From Ruegeria sp. 6PALISEP08 (GTDB taxonomy: Bacteria; Pseudomonadota; Alphaproteobacteria; Rhodobacterales; Rhodobacteraceae), in the NCBI RefSeq assembly GCF_001238295.1, contig NZ_LGXZ01000005.1:186001-250000 (forward strand): a stretch of 64,000 bases of DNA, written 5' to 3'. Below are positions 19,362 to 28,491 of this stretch, piece after piece (the stretch's first letter is position 1; each line of letters opens with the position of its first letter). The position numbers and the translations under genes are program-made. Under the pieces are notes generated by a model. The model worked only from the letters and a program-made list of their open reading frames with translations, made no database searches and was not told where the DNA came from.

Positions 19362-20195
19362 TCAGTCTCCGTACAGCGCTTCAGCATGGAACGTGACGTG
19401 GTCTTCCATGAAGGTGGAAACGAAGAAGTACGAATGGTCATAACCCGGCTGAAAGCGATATGTCGCCTGCTGACGGCGTTCGGCGATGGCTTGGGCCAGT
19501 GCTTCGGGGCGCAGCAGGTCCATGAACTGGTCATTGGCGCCGGTGTCGATCAGGATCGGGCCATCGAACCCTTTTTCCTTCATTAGCAAAGACGCGTCAT
19601 GCTTGGCCCAGAGGGTCTCATCACCGCCCAGATAAGCGCTAAGCTGCTTGCGGCCCCAATCTGCACCCGTCGGGTTCGAAATCGGTGCAAAGGCCGATAC
19701 TGAGCGGAATCGTCCGGGCAGGTTCATCGCCAGCGTCAGGGCTCCGTGACCACCCATGGAATGTCCGGTGATAGCCTGGCGTTCGCTGTCGATTGCAAAG
19801 TTTTCAACCAGAAAGGCGGGCAGTTCTTCAGCAATGTAGTCCCACATCTGGAAATGCGGGGCCCACGGGTTTTGCGTCGCGTTTACATAAAACCCTGCGC
19901 CCTGACCCAGATCATAGTCTTCGTGGTCCGCAACCGCTTCGCCACGCGGCGACGTATCAGGGAATACGATGGCTATCCCTTGTTCTGCGGCCCAGGCTTG
20001 AGCACCGGCTTTGGTCATGGCGTTTTCATGGGTGCAGGTTAGGCCCGAGAGGTACCACAGGATCGGAACCGGACCATCTTTCGCCTCGGCCGGAAGAAAA
20101 AGGCCAAAGGTCATGTCACATTGGCAAGCCGAAGAGGCATGGCGGTATACGCCCTGCACTCCGCCAAAACAGGCGTTTTCCGAGAGGGTTTCCAT
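19362..20195 (-). CDS. fghA: S-formylglutathione hydrolase
   Basis: 277 residues, an alpha/beta hydrolase of the esterase D family. The nucleophile elbow GHSMGGHGAL is near residue 145, and WYLSGLTCTHENAM near residue 47 is the family's oxyanion-hole region. The acid residue is in DTGANDQFM and the base in GYDHSYFFVSTF. It hydrolyses S-formylglutathione to formate and glutathione, the second step of glutathione-dependent formaldehyde oxidation. The partner dehydrogenase gene is not in the window. It is the first gene of a tight unit with sthA and yaiI. Confidence 0.94.
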   Translation of the reverse strand: METLSENACFGGVQGVYRHASSACQCDMTFGLFLPAEAKDGPVPILWYLSGLTCTHENAMTKAGAQAWAAEQGIAIVFPDTSPRGEAVADHEDYDLGQGAGFYVNATQNPWAPHFQMWDYIAEELPAFLVENFAIDSERQAITGHSMGGHGALTLAMNLPGRFRSVSAFAPISNPTGADWGRKQLSAYLGGDETLWAKHDASLLMKEKGFDGPILIDTGANDQFMDLLRPEALAQAIAERRQQATYRFQPGYDHSYFFVSTFMEDHVTFHAEALYGD

Positions 20196-20298
20196 CAGGC
20201 ATGGTCCTTACATTAGAGTCGCGATATGGCTAACGGTCCTAAGACCCGGCGTAAAGTCCGACAGCCTTCGGCGAGAGTATTTTTCGAAAAGGTGAAGG

Positions 20299-21228
20299 TC
20301 AGAGACCATTCAGCCACGAGATGGCAAGCGGTACAGTCAAAATGCTGCAAACAGTCGAGAGCAGAATGGCGGCAGAGGCCCGCTGAGGAGCAATCCTGTA
20401 ATGCGCGGCCAGCATGTACACATTGCCGGCGACCGGCAAGGCGGCTGCCGCAATGGCAACCGTGGCCGGGAAGATGTCGATTGGCACAAGCCAGAGCAGA
20501 GCAACCGCAACGCAGATCGGGTGGATCACCAGTTTACAAAAACTCAGCCAGGCTGCGATTTCGATGCGTTCTGCCGATTTGCCCGCCAGAGACGCCCCGA
20601 TGGCGAACAATGCGCCGGGCGTGGCTGCGCCACCTAGAATGGTCAGGAAGTCGTACAAGGGTCCGGGAACTGGGATCTTAAGAGATGACCAGATCAACCC
20701 CGCGGAAATGGAAACGATCATCGGGTTTTTGACCAGACCCAGACCAATCAATTTGAACGTGGCCGGCGTCAGCCTGCCATCACGCCCGCCATTAATCAAA
20801 ATCACGATGAGGGATGAAAAAACGACCAGATCAACTGTTAGAACAATCATCACCGGACCGATGGCGGCTTCGCTGAACAAAAGCGCGAGCATGGGTAAGC
20901 CCAGAAAGCCGACATTGCCGATGGCCGCGCATTGCGCCTCGACCGCGCCTGTCGGAACATCCAGCCGCCGCAACCATGCGACACATGTCGCCAGAGCATA
21001 GACCGCAACCGTACCGATCAGATATCCAAGGATAAGGCGTGCATTGAAGATCTCGGCGAAGGGCAATGTGGCCGCAAACCGAAACAACATTGCCGAAAGC
21101 GCAAAGTAGAAAACAAACTTGGTCAGATATGCGGTTGCCTCAGCGCTGAAAAACCGTGTGCGTCCGGCCCAATAGCCCAGACCGATGATTGCAAAAAAGG
21201 GAAGTGTGCGCAAAAAGACATCGACCAT
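20299..21228 (-). CDS. AEC-family (auxin efflux carrier-like) transporter
   Basis: 309 residues and about ten transmembrane helices, with the family's N-terminal pattern (FFAIIGLGYWAGRTRFFSAEA). The ATG at 21228 is chosen because AGGAG lies 7 nt upstream; a longer frame from TTG 21234 adds only two residues. AEC carriers in bacteria export or import small organic acids such as malate or malonate; this one's substrate is not evident. It is divergent from a TetR gene with 147 nt between the starts, so the regulator may control it. Confidence 0.85.
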   Translation of the reverse strand: MVDVFLRTLPFFAIIGLGYWAGRTRFFSAEATAYLTKFVFYFALSAMLFRFAATLPFAEIFNARLILGYLIGTVAVYALATCVAWLRRLDVPTGAVEAQCAAIGNVGFLGLPMLALLFSEAAIGPVMIVLTVDLVVFSSLIVILINGGRDGRLTPATFKLIGLGLVKNPMIVSISAGLIWSSLKIPVPGPLYDFLTILGGAATPGALFAIGASLAGKSAERIEIAAWLSFCKLVIHPICVAVALLWLVPIDIFPATVAIAAAALPVAGNVYMLAAHYRIAPQRASAAILLSTVCSILTVPLAISWLNGL

Positions 21229-21328
21229 GGGCAAACTCCTAGCACGGTTTGTGCGCGCGGCAAGCCCCTGTCACCGCCAATGACGGATCGGAAGGTTTTC
21301 TCAAAAAAGTTGAAAACCATTGTATCTG

Positions 21329-21340
21329 AACCGAGCGGTT
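21329..21340. promoter_or_regulatory. Palindrome between AEC carrier and TetR gene
   Basis: AACCG-AG-CGGTT is a perfect inverted repeat with a 2-nt spacer, directly beside a TATAAG sequence at 21341-21346 that could be the -10 box of the TetR gene. TetR-family repressors usually bind such symmetrical sites in the divergent region. Confidence 0.4.
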
Positions 21341-21375
21341 TATAAGCTGGCGCAATCAATGATCCCGGAGAAGAC

Positions 21376-21993
21376 ATGACTCAGACTGCCACCATCCTGC
21401 GCACAGGCCGAAAGTTCGACCAAGTTTTGCGCGGGGCCCGAGAGGTTTTCATGGCAGATGGGTTTGAAGGTGCAAGCGTGGACGACATAGCCCGCGCGGC
21501 CGGTGTGTCGAAGGCAACCCTGTACAGCTATTTCCCGGACAAGCGCTTGCTGTTCATGGAAGTTGCGCAAACGGAATGCCGCCTGATGTCAGAGCGCATT
21601 ATTTCGATGATCGATGAGACCAAACCGGCGCGCGAAGTGCTGCAAATCGCGGCCACGCAGCTGACCGCTTTTCTGGTCTCGGAATTCGCGCAGCAAGTGT
21701 TTCGGATCTGTGTGGCCGAGAGGGACCGTTTCCCCGAGCTTGGCCTCGCGTTTTACGAGGCGGGGCCAAAAAACGGCCAGCGGCAGATGGTAGAGTATCT
21801 GGAAAAGGCCGTGGCCAAAGGGGAACTGGCGATAGAAAACGTGCAAATCGCGGCCGAGCAGTTTTCCGAACTGTGTAAGGTCCGTATATGGACCCGCGCG
21901 GCGTTTGGTATTCAGAACAACTTTAGTCAGAGTGAGATAGACGAAGTTGCGACACAGGCTGTGGACATGTTCCTGGCCCGTTACGGGTGCTAA
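21376..21993 (+). CDS. TetR/AcrR-family transcriptional regulator
   Basis: 205 residues. The N-terminal helix-turn-helix is clear: ASVDDIARAAGVSKATLYSYFPDKRLLFMEV (quoted in two parts: ASVDDIARAAG, VSKATLYSYFPDKR) at residues ~34-63. The C-terminal domain resembles the AefR-like ligand domain (ISMIDE...LTAFLVSEFAQQVFRICVAE). A GGAG ribosome site precedes the ATG. It faces away from the AEC carrier gene and most likely represses it or itself; the ligand is unknown. Confidence 0.88.
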   Translation: MTQTATILRTGRKFDQVLRGAREVFMADGFEGASVDDIARAAGVSKATLYSYFPDKRLLFMEVAQTECRLMSERIISMIDETKPAREVLQIAATQLTAFLVSEFAQQVFRICVAERDRFPELGLAFYEAGPKNGQRQMVEYLEKAVAKGELAIENVQIAAEQFSELCKVRIWTRAAFGIQNNFSQSEIDEVATQAVDMFLARYGC

Positions 21994-22099
21994 TTTTTTA
22001 AAGTGATGGCCCGTGCCCCGAAATGGGACACAGACCATCGCTCACGCAACAAAACACTCGATACTGATCAACCTACGGGTAAAAGTCTTGTGAAACTCT

Positions 22100-23470
22100 T
22101 TACTCGATAAAAGTTCGCGCCAAGCGTTCGCTGACGGGCTGTGCCAGATAAGCGATCACAGAACGCTCGCCTGTGGTGACGAACAGGTCTGCGGGCATAC
22201 CGGGCACCAGTTCCAAAGCTGCCACCTCTTCGGATTGTTGTTCATCCAGTTTTACCCGCGCTTCATAGTAGGCCTCACCCGTCCGCTCGTCCTCCAATGC
22301 GTCAGCCGATATATCAAAGATTGCACCTTGGGCCTCGGGCACATCGGCTTGGGCAAAAGCGGACAGGCGGATACGTGTGGCCTGACCGATCTTCAGCTTG
22401 TCGATGTCACCTGGTTTCACACGGGCTTCGACAATCAGCGCCTGATCTGCAGGCACGATTTCCATGATGTGTTCACCGGGTCTGATCACCCCGCCAGTGG
22501 TCGACGCGGCAAGGTTCACAACACGGCCGCTGGCTGGCGCAAGGATCTCGATCCGTTTGCGGCGTTCCACGGCGCCGGAAAACTGCGGGCGCAAGAGGTC
22601 AAGCTGGGCATCGACAACGGCCAACTCACTGGCAAGTACTTCATCCCGTAACTTTTGCTGGCTGATCATTGTCAATTGCAACTCGCTGACCTGGTTTTCT
22701 GCCTGGGCAATCTGTGTCCGAAGCGAAGCATCAGTGCCCGAAAGCCGTTCAACCTCAATCTGCCGTGAGCTCACCCGCGTGACGGCAACCAAGCCTTTGT
22801 CCAGAAGGGTCTGCAGGCTTTCCAACTCTGTCCGAGTGATTGCTATCTGGTTCTGCGTGCTGATCCGTTGCTCATTCAGGCCATCGATTTGATCACGCAG
22901 CGCCGAAATACGTTGCGCGTTGATCTCTGCTTCGGTCGCGCGGGCGCGGTATTCCGCATCGAACAGTTGTTTCTGCGTTAGGAAGGCCGAGGACCAGTGC
23001 AGACGGTTCATATCTTCCTCAAAGTTCTGGAACGCTGCGGCTTCACCAAACTGAGCCGACCCCTGCATCTGGGCGTTTAGTCGTGCGCGGCGTACGGAAA
23101 GCTCTCCGATCTGGCTACCAAGCACGCTAAGATCAACGTCGATCTCTGTGCTGTCGAGACGGATCAGAGGTTGTCCCTGCTCGACGGCTTCACCATCGGC
23201 GACCAGAATGGACCGGACGATGCCGCCGTCCAGATGCTCAACTGTTTTGCGATCGCCTTCGACGACAAAGGACGCAGGCGCGACAACAGCACCGTCAAGC
23301 CGGGACGCAAAAGCCCAGTAGATGCTGCCGCTGACAAAGGCCAGCAATGTGAAGAGACCAAACAGAACATACATCCGGATGCCGGGTGTGGTTTCGGTCA
23401 TGTCGACAACTTGCGCATCATGGAGGTCTGGCAAGGAGTTGCTCGAAGTAAAGGGAACGATCCGGGTCAT
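22100..23470 (-). CDS. Type I secretion membrane fusion protein (HlyD/PrsE family)
   Basis: 456 residues. A short cytoplasmic N-terminus, one transmembrane helix (residues ~32-54, MYVLFGLFTLLAFVSGSIYW), a biotinyl-lipoyl-like half motif (KTVEHLDGGIVRSILVADGEAV), a long periplasmic coiled coil (~120-290) and the C-terminal beta barrel with HIMEIVPADQALIVEARVKP, typical of the HlyD adaptor of type I systems. It links the inner-membrane ABC exporter to an outer-membrane TolC-type channel. Its ATG overlaps the stop of the ABC gene (ATGA). No TolC gene is in the window. Confidence 0.93.
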   Translation of the reverse strand: MTRIVPFTSSNSLPDLHDAQVVDMTETTPGIRMYVLFGLFTLLAFVSGSIYWAFASRLDGAVVAPASFVVEGDRKTVEHLDGGIVRSILVADGEAVEQGQPLIRLDSTEIDVDLSVLGSQIGELSVRRARLNAQMQGSAQFGEAAAFQNFEEDMNRLHWSSAFLTQKQLFDAEYRARATEAEINAQRISALRDQIDGLNEQRISTQNQIAITRTELESLQTLLDKGLVAVTRVSSRQIEVERLSGTDASLRTQIAQAENQVSELQLTMISQQKLRDEVLASELAVVDAQLDLLRPQFSGAVERRKRIEILAPASGRVVNLAASTTGGVIRPGEHIMEIVPADQALIVEARVKPGDIDKLKIGQATRIRLSAFAQADVPEAQGAIFDISADALEDERTGEAYYEARVKLDEQQSEEVAALELVPGMPADLFVTTGERSVIAYLAQPVSERLARTFIE

Positions 23471-25227
23471 TGGGCGGCTCCTTGAAGGCGGGTGGTTTCT
23501 GGAAGGGACAGGGCAGGTTTGCCGGAGGCTGCGTGTTGCGCCGCGGATTTCAGCACGTTGCGGGCCTTGACCTTCAACACGTCGTCCTTGTCGCCAAATT
23601 GGGTTTGTGATCCGTTGCGAATGACCATGACCTTGTTGGCCGCCTGCAATGTGGCTGGGCGATGGGTCATAACGATGCTGATCGAACCCCGGGCCTGAGC
23701 CGCCAGAATAGCGTCACGCAGGGCTTTTTCACCATCCTCATCCAGGTCCGAGTTGGGTTCATCCAGCACCAGCACAAACGGATCACCATAAAGAGCGCGG
23801 GCCAAGGCAAGGCGCTGCTGCTGTCCGCCGGACAGGAAAAACCCCTGACCGATGCGCGTTTCATACCCGTCGGGCAAACTGCTGATCAGCTCATGCACTC
23901 CGGCCTCGCGAGCAACGCGCAGGACCTCGGCGTCGTCGATGGCAACTGCAAAGCGACCGATGTTTTCACGGATCGTGCCGTCAAACAGGTCCACGTCCTG
24001 CGGTAGATAGCCGATCTGCTTGCCCAGATCTTCATGGTTCCATTTCGACATCGGGCTGCCATCCAACAAAACCTCGCCGCGTTGCGGGTGCCAGATCCCG
24101 GCCAGCATCTTGCCTAGCGTTGTTTTGCCGGAGCCGCTGGGGCCGATGATCGCCAGCACATCGCCGGCAGACAGGCTGAAATCAATACTACGCAGGGTGG
24201 CATTGACCGCGCGTGGCGGACCCGCCTGCGCGATTCTCACGTCCAGAGACTTAAAAGCACGGGGCAGGTGCAGATTGGCAGGTGTTTCCGAAAAATCTTC
24301 GGTGAGTTTTGTGATCTTGGCATATGAGCCACGCGCGGCCAGAAAGGTGCGCCACTGCCCGATCAACTGATCGATTGGGGCCAGAGCACGGGCCAGCACG
24401 ATCGTGGCCGCGATCATGACGCCTGCTGTGGTTTCACCTGTGATGGCCAGTGCCGCGCCAAGACCAAGAGCTGCGGATTGCAGCCCCATGCGCAGTGTCT
24501 TGGACATGACCGAAAAACTGGCGATCCGGTCGGCGACACGGGTCTTCTGGCGATGTGCTTCGATCTGCAAAGCAGTCCAGCGCCGAACCAGATCGGACTT
24601 CATGCCCAACGCATGGACCAGCTCGGCATTGGTATCTCCGGTTCGAAACAGCGCATCCGAGCGGCCGCGCGCCTGTGCTGCCTGCTGCATCGACTTGTGT
24701 GCACGGGCATTGTTGATCAGCGCCATAGCGGTCAGCGTCAAAGCCCCGACCAGTCCGAGCAATCCAAGAAGGGGGTGCAGAACATACAGAACCAACAGGT
24801 AAATCGGTATCCACGGGGCGTCGAAAAAAGCGGTCAGGGTTGTGCCCGAGAGGAACTCGCGAAATCCGTTCACGTCCTCGACCAGATTGTCGCCCGCGCC
24901 AGCTTCACCCTGGACCCTGCGTTTCATGGCAGCCCCAAGTACAGGGGCGCCGACGTTCATCTCGAACCGTGCGGCAAGTCGGCCCAGAATGCGCATCCGT
25001 ATCAGGTCAAGGCAGGCGATGACCACAAAGACACCCGCCAGCAGCAGCGACAGGGCGATCAGCGTGTCAGCGTTCTGACTGGTCAGTACACGGTCATAGA
25101 CCTGCAGCATATAGATCGGTCCAGCCAGCATCAGCAGGTTCAGAAACAGGCTAAAGAAGGCAACTGCGACAAATCCTTTGCGCAGCGACCCCCAGGCGGC
25201 TTTGACGGGATTGGTTTTCTGCAACAT
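23467..25227 (-). CDS. Type I secretion ABC transporter, permease/ATPase (PrtD/PrsD family)
   Basis: 586 residues. The membrane domain spans ~20-300, without the N-terminal C39 peptidase-like domain of HlyB, as in PrtD. The ATPase domain is intact: Walker A GPSGSGKTT at ~362-370, Q-loop IGYLPQDVDLF, signature LSGGQQQR at ~465, Walker B VLVLDEPNSDLD at ~485, H-loop VMTHRP. It powers export of the RTX protein encoded 63 nt upstream, using an uncleaved C-terminal signal. A terminator-like hairpin lies in that gap and would lower exporter expression relative to the substrate. Confidence 0.95.
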   Translation of the reverse strand: MLQKTNPVKAAWGSLRKGFVAVAFFSLFLNLLMLAGPIYMLQVYDRVLTSQNADTLIALSLLLAGVFVVIACLDLIRMRILGRLAARFEMNVGAPVLGAAMKRRVQGEAGAGDNLVEDVNGFREFLSGTTLTAFFDAPWIPIYLLVLYVLHPLLGLLGLVGALTLTAMALINNARAHKSMQQAAQARGRSDALFRTGDTNAELVHALGMKSDLVRRWTALQIEAHRQKTRVADRIASFSVMSKTLRMGLQSAALGLGAALAITGETTAGVMIAATIVLARALAPIDQLIGQWRTFLAARGSYAKITKLTEDFSETPANLHLPRAFKSLDVRIAQAGPPRAVNATLRSIDFSLSAGDVLAIIGPSGSGKTTLGKMLAGIWHPQRGEVLLDGSPMSKWNHEDLGKQIGYLPQDVDLFDGTIRENIGRFAVAIDDAEVLRVAREAGVHELISSLPDGYETRIGQGFFLSGGQQQRLALARALYGDPFVLVLDEPNSDLDEDGEKALRDAILAAQARGSISIVMTHRPATLQAANKVMVIRNGSQTQFGDKDDVLKVKARNVLKSAAQHAASGKPALSLPETTRLQGAAQ

Positions 25228-25248
25228 CGTGTTGATCCTTTCCGACTG

Positions 25249-25277
25249 GAAAAAGTGGGGCGACCCTGGGCCGCCCC
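25249..25277 (-). terminator. Terminator/attenuator between the RTX gene and its exporter
   Basis: On the minus strand GGGGCGGCCC-A-GGGTCGCCCC can fold into a long GC stem with one mismatch, followed by ACTTTTT. It sits 13 nt after the RTX stop and upstream of the ABC gene. Partial read-through would give many substrate mRNAs and fewer exporter mRNAs. Confidence 0.7.
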
Positions 25278-25290
25278 GCCAATTGTTTGC

Positions 25291-28200
25291 TTAGGCGACG
25301 AAATCGTCTTCGTTCAGATCGGCTGTGTTGATGCCGACCAAACGGACCGTGCCTTCTTCGCCGAAGCTGATCACGGCATCATCGCCGTCCTGGGCCACGT
25401 TGACCTGAGCACCGAAGTCTGGTCCGAAATCACTGAATTGCAGCTGATCACGACCAACTTCGAAGTCCTCGACGGTGTCGTTGCCGAAGTTCGCGCCGAA
25501 CTGGAACGTATCCGCTCCTGCGCCACCGATCAGGACGTCATCGCCGCCTTCACCGTTCAGCACGTCTTCTCCGCCTGCGCCGTACAATACGTTGGTTGAG
25601 CTACCGCCGACGATCACGTCGCCCTCATCGGAACCGATAACGTTTTCAATTGACCGCAGAGTGTCGGTTTCGATCTGGTTATCGATGACGTCCTGACCAA
25701 TGACACCGGTGCCGTCCGCAGAATCCTCGTCCAAAGTAGCGCCAGCATCCACAAGCGTATCCTGGACAACCGGGCCGTTTTGTCCGGCAGGTGCATTGTG
25801 CAAATGGATGGCAGAAACGACACCAGGGATCGGGGTATTCAGGTCAGCTTCGTTCAGGCCCACAACGTTCAGTTCGCTGGAATAGGTGACTTCACCGGTT
25901 GCCAGGTTTTGAGTGATGACAACGGTTGCGTCACCCGTTGCTGCGCTGTCCGAGGTTGGTCCCGGCTCCTGCGTAGCATCCAGATCGCCGCTCAGTGTGA
26001 CAGTGCGAAAACCGCCTTCCGTCACATCGCTATCAACCAGCAACTGTCCACGGATTTCACCAGCCGGGAATTCTTCCGTGTGGATGTTGTAGTACAGGTT
26101 GCCTTGAACCGCTTCCTCAACAAACCATGCACCGTCCGGGATGTCTGCCCCAAACTGATCAGGTGCCGCGACAACCGCGTCCGTGATCGATACGCTGAAC
26201 CCGGTGTCTCGTGTGGCTGTCCCGTTGCCATTGGCATCCAGGCGAACCTCGACTGCGACATCCAGATCCGAGAAGTCGGCCGTGTCGATGCCGTCGCCAC
26301 CGTCGATGAAGTCATTGCCCAGACCACCAGTCAGAACATTGTCTGTTTCGCCCGCGATCAGAACATCATCGCCAGCTCCACCGTAAATGTTGCCATTGGT
26401 GGTGCCCAGATCGACAAATATGTCATCGCCATCGCTCAGCAGAACGTCGCCGTTGATCACACCTTCGTCGTCGTTGATGATTGTGACTATGCCTGCATCC
26501 GACGCGTCGATGGCGTTGACGGTGCCACGGATCTCGCGCTCGTTTAGGATTGCACCCAGCAGGTTCAGACCACCATCCACGCGGATACCGGCAGCGGCAT
26601 CCGAGTCCTCGGATCCAGCAATCAGACCTTCGTTGACCACAACACCGGCAAAGGACGCCTCATCCTGACTGGTAAACAGACGCAGACCATCGCCAACCTG
26701 ATTGCCCTCGGTAGCGTCACCGCGACCTTGCAGCGTGCCTTCGTTCAGAACAGCGGCCGAAACCACATCGCCCGATACGTCGCCGGTCTGCAGCGACACG
26801 GCCGAGCCGTTGTTGCCTTCGCCTGCGTCCACCACACCCGTATTCGTGAAGGTATAGTTGTCCGCGGAGCCATCTGCATAAACAGTACCGTTGCGCTGGT
26901 TTCCAGTGCCTAGGATGTATCCGTCGTTTTCGACCGACAGCCCGACACCGTCAATGTTGAGCGCGCGGCTGTCCGAGGTCACGGTACCCTGGTTCAGGAA
27001 CGAACCGCCAGAATGGTCGCCAGTGCCGAAATAAACGCCGTTCTGACCACCCGCGAAAACGCCGGTTTCTTCGTTGACCAGCTGTCCCTGGAAATTGACG
27101 TTGTTCACGGCACGGAATGCACCGACAGTACCGTTTGCTCCTTCCGATGTGACAGTGCCACTGTTGGTAATGGTGCCGGTAAACGAGGCAGGGGCAAAGC
27201 CATCTTCCTGACGCACGCCTTCCAGGCGAATACCGTCACCCGCAGTACCCAGTGCCGCCCCCGCGTTGCCGCGCCCGGCGATAGTTCCGACGTTTTCAAT
27301 CTCGACCTCGCCATTTCCGTCTTCGGCCAACGACAGTGAAATCCCCGCGCCGTTGTTGTGCTCACCCGCATCAATCGTGCCTGTGGCAAGGTTGTTGATC
27401 GAATAGTCACGGGCCGTGTCATCGGCATAGATCGTGCCATTGCGCTGGTCACCTTTGCCCAGAATGTCGCCACCATTGATGATATCGACGCCCGAGCCGT
27501 CGATATTCACCGCGCGACTGCCGGACCGGATGGTGCCAAAGTTCAGCACATCCAGATCGTGCTCACCATCACCGATATACAGGCCATTGCGCGGGCCTTC
27601 GATCACCCCGGTCGAGGTGTTCAGGATTTCACCTTCGGCATTTGCGCCATCGGCAATACGGATACCAGCTGCGGTGCCCTGATTGCTTTCGGTCGAGATC
27701 AGGCCGCTGTTGACAATCTCGGTTTCAAGAACGGTGCCCTGAGCACCGTCATCGATACGAATACCGTCACCGGACAGTGATGTGTTCGACGCCGCTTGAC
27801 CACGACCCTGAATGGTCGCCCCAAACCCATTAAACACATCGGTTTCGACGCGATCATCAACCTCATCTCCAATTTGCAGCGAGATGCCAGCACCCTGATT
27901 GCCTTCACCCGCATCAATCAGGCCGCCGGTGAAGTTCGAGATCGACACATCCTCGGCAGTCGAGTTGGTATAGATGGTGCCGTTGCGCTGGTCGCCGGTG
28001 CCGATGATATCGCCGAAGTTGCGCACATTGACCCCCTGGCCCTGAATATCGACCGCACGACTGTCAAAAGAGATGACGGCACTGCGGAAGTTGTCCAGAT
28101 TGCCTGAGCTTTCAGCGCCCGCAAATTGCACACCGTTGAATTCACCCGCGATCTCGCCAAAGTTACGAACCGAGGCGCCGCCGGTGACCTGAACACCAGT

Positions 28201-28491
28201 TGAAAGGGCATCAGGACCATTATTCGCCTCGATCAGACCCGAGCGGAAGTTGAAGATATCAACATCCTGACCCTGTGCCTGAACAGCGGCAACGGCGTTG
28301 TTGGTGACAATCTCGCCAAAGTTCAGCAGGCGCGAAAAATCATATGCCAAAACAAAGGCCGGCGTGTCGTCAACGACCGTGGATTGAAAGAAGTTGTTGA
28401 TGAGGGTTTGACCATCGCGGGATGTCTCTTGTGCCAGGGTCGACGTGGTCAAGAGACGGGCGCGTAGGCCTTCTGCAAATTGGGACAGCAT
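25291..28491 (-). CDS. Large secreted RTX-type calcium-binding protein with repeats and a CHRD-like domain
   Basis: 1066 acidic residues, with no N-terminal signal peptide, as expected for type I secretion. Residues ~140-650 hold three imperfect repeats of about 182 residues; the shared block QRNGT[IV]Y recurs at 168, 349 and 532, followed by [IV]DAGE.N.G. RTX nonapeptides (GGAGDDVLI, GGLGNDFIDGGDGIDT) lie at ~703-736 and again at ~970-993. Between them are CHRD-like elements: YYNIHTEEFPAGEIRGQL at 800-817, then TVTLSGDLDATQEP at 830 and AIHLHNAPAGQNGPVV at 894. The C-terminus (DTFQFGANFGNDTVEDF...) is the usual type I signal region. A surface or matrix protein is inferred; no catalytic site is seen. 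Confidence 0.85.
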   Translation of the reverse strand: MLSQFAEGLRARLLTTSTLAQETSRDGQTLINNFFQSTVVDDTPAFVLAYDFSRLLNFGEIVTNNAVAAVQAQGQDVDIFNFRSGLIEANNGPDALSTGVQVTGGASVRNFGEIAGEFNGVQFAGAESSGNLDNFRSAVISFDSRAVDIQGQGVNVRNFGDIIGTGDQRNGTIYTNSTAEDVSISNFTGGLIDAGEGNQGAGISLQIGDEVDDRVETDVFNGFGATIQGRGQAASNTSLSGDGIRIDDGAQGTVLETEIVNSGLISTESNQGTAAGIRIADGANAEGEILNTSTGVIEGPRNGLYIGDGEHDLDVLNFGTIRSGSRAVNIDGSGVDIINGGDILGKGDQRNGTIYADDTARDYSINNLATGTIDAGEHNNGAGISLSLAEDGNGEVEIENVGTIAGRGNAGAALGTAGDGIRLEGVRQEDGFAPASFTGTITNSGTVTSEGANGTVGAFRAVNNVNFQGQLVNEETGVFAGGQNGVYFGTGDHSGGSFLNQGTVTSDSRALNIDGVGLSVENDGYILGTGNQRNGTVYADGSADNYTFTNTGVVDAGEGNNGSAVSLQTGDVSGDVVSAAVLNEGTLQGRGDATEGNQVGDGLRLFTSQDEASFAGVVVNEGLIAGSEDSDAAAGIRVDGGLNLLGAILNEREIRGTVNAIDASDAGIVTIINDDEGVINGDVLLSDGDDIFVDLGTTNGNIYGGAGDDVLIAGETDNVLTGGLGNDFIDGGDGIDTADFSDLDVAVEVRLDANGNGTATRDTGFSVSITDAVVAAPDQFGADIPDGAWFVEEAVQGNLYYNIHTEEFPAGEIRGQLLVDSDVTEGGFRTVTLSGDLDATQEPGPTSDSAATGDATVVITQNLATGEVTYSSELNVVGLNEADLNTPIPGVVSAIHLHNAPAGQNGPVVQDTLVDAGATLDEDSADGTGVIGQDVIDNQIETDTLRSIENVIGSDEGDVIVGGSSTNVLYGAGGEDVLNGEGGDDVLIGGAGADTFQFGANFGNDTVEDFEVGRDQLQFSDFGPDFGAQVNVAQDGDDAVISFGEEGTVRLVGINTADLNEDDFVA

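Noticed and set aside
21994-22099. Terminator between the TetR gene and the HlyD-type gene
   Set aside because: GTGCCCCGAAATGGGACAC can fold only with mismatches and lacks a T-run on either strand.
24478-25599. A 373-residue frame antisense to the type I exporter and RTX genes
   Set aside because: It crosses two real genes and a terminator and has no domain signal.
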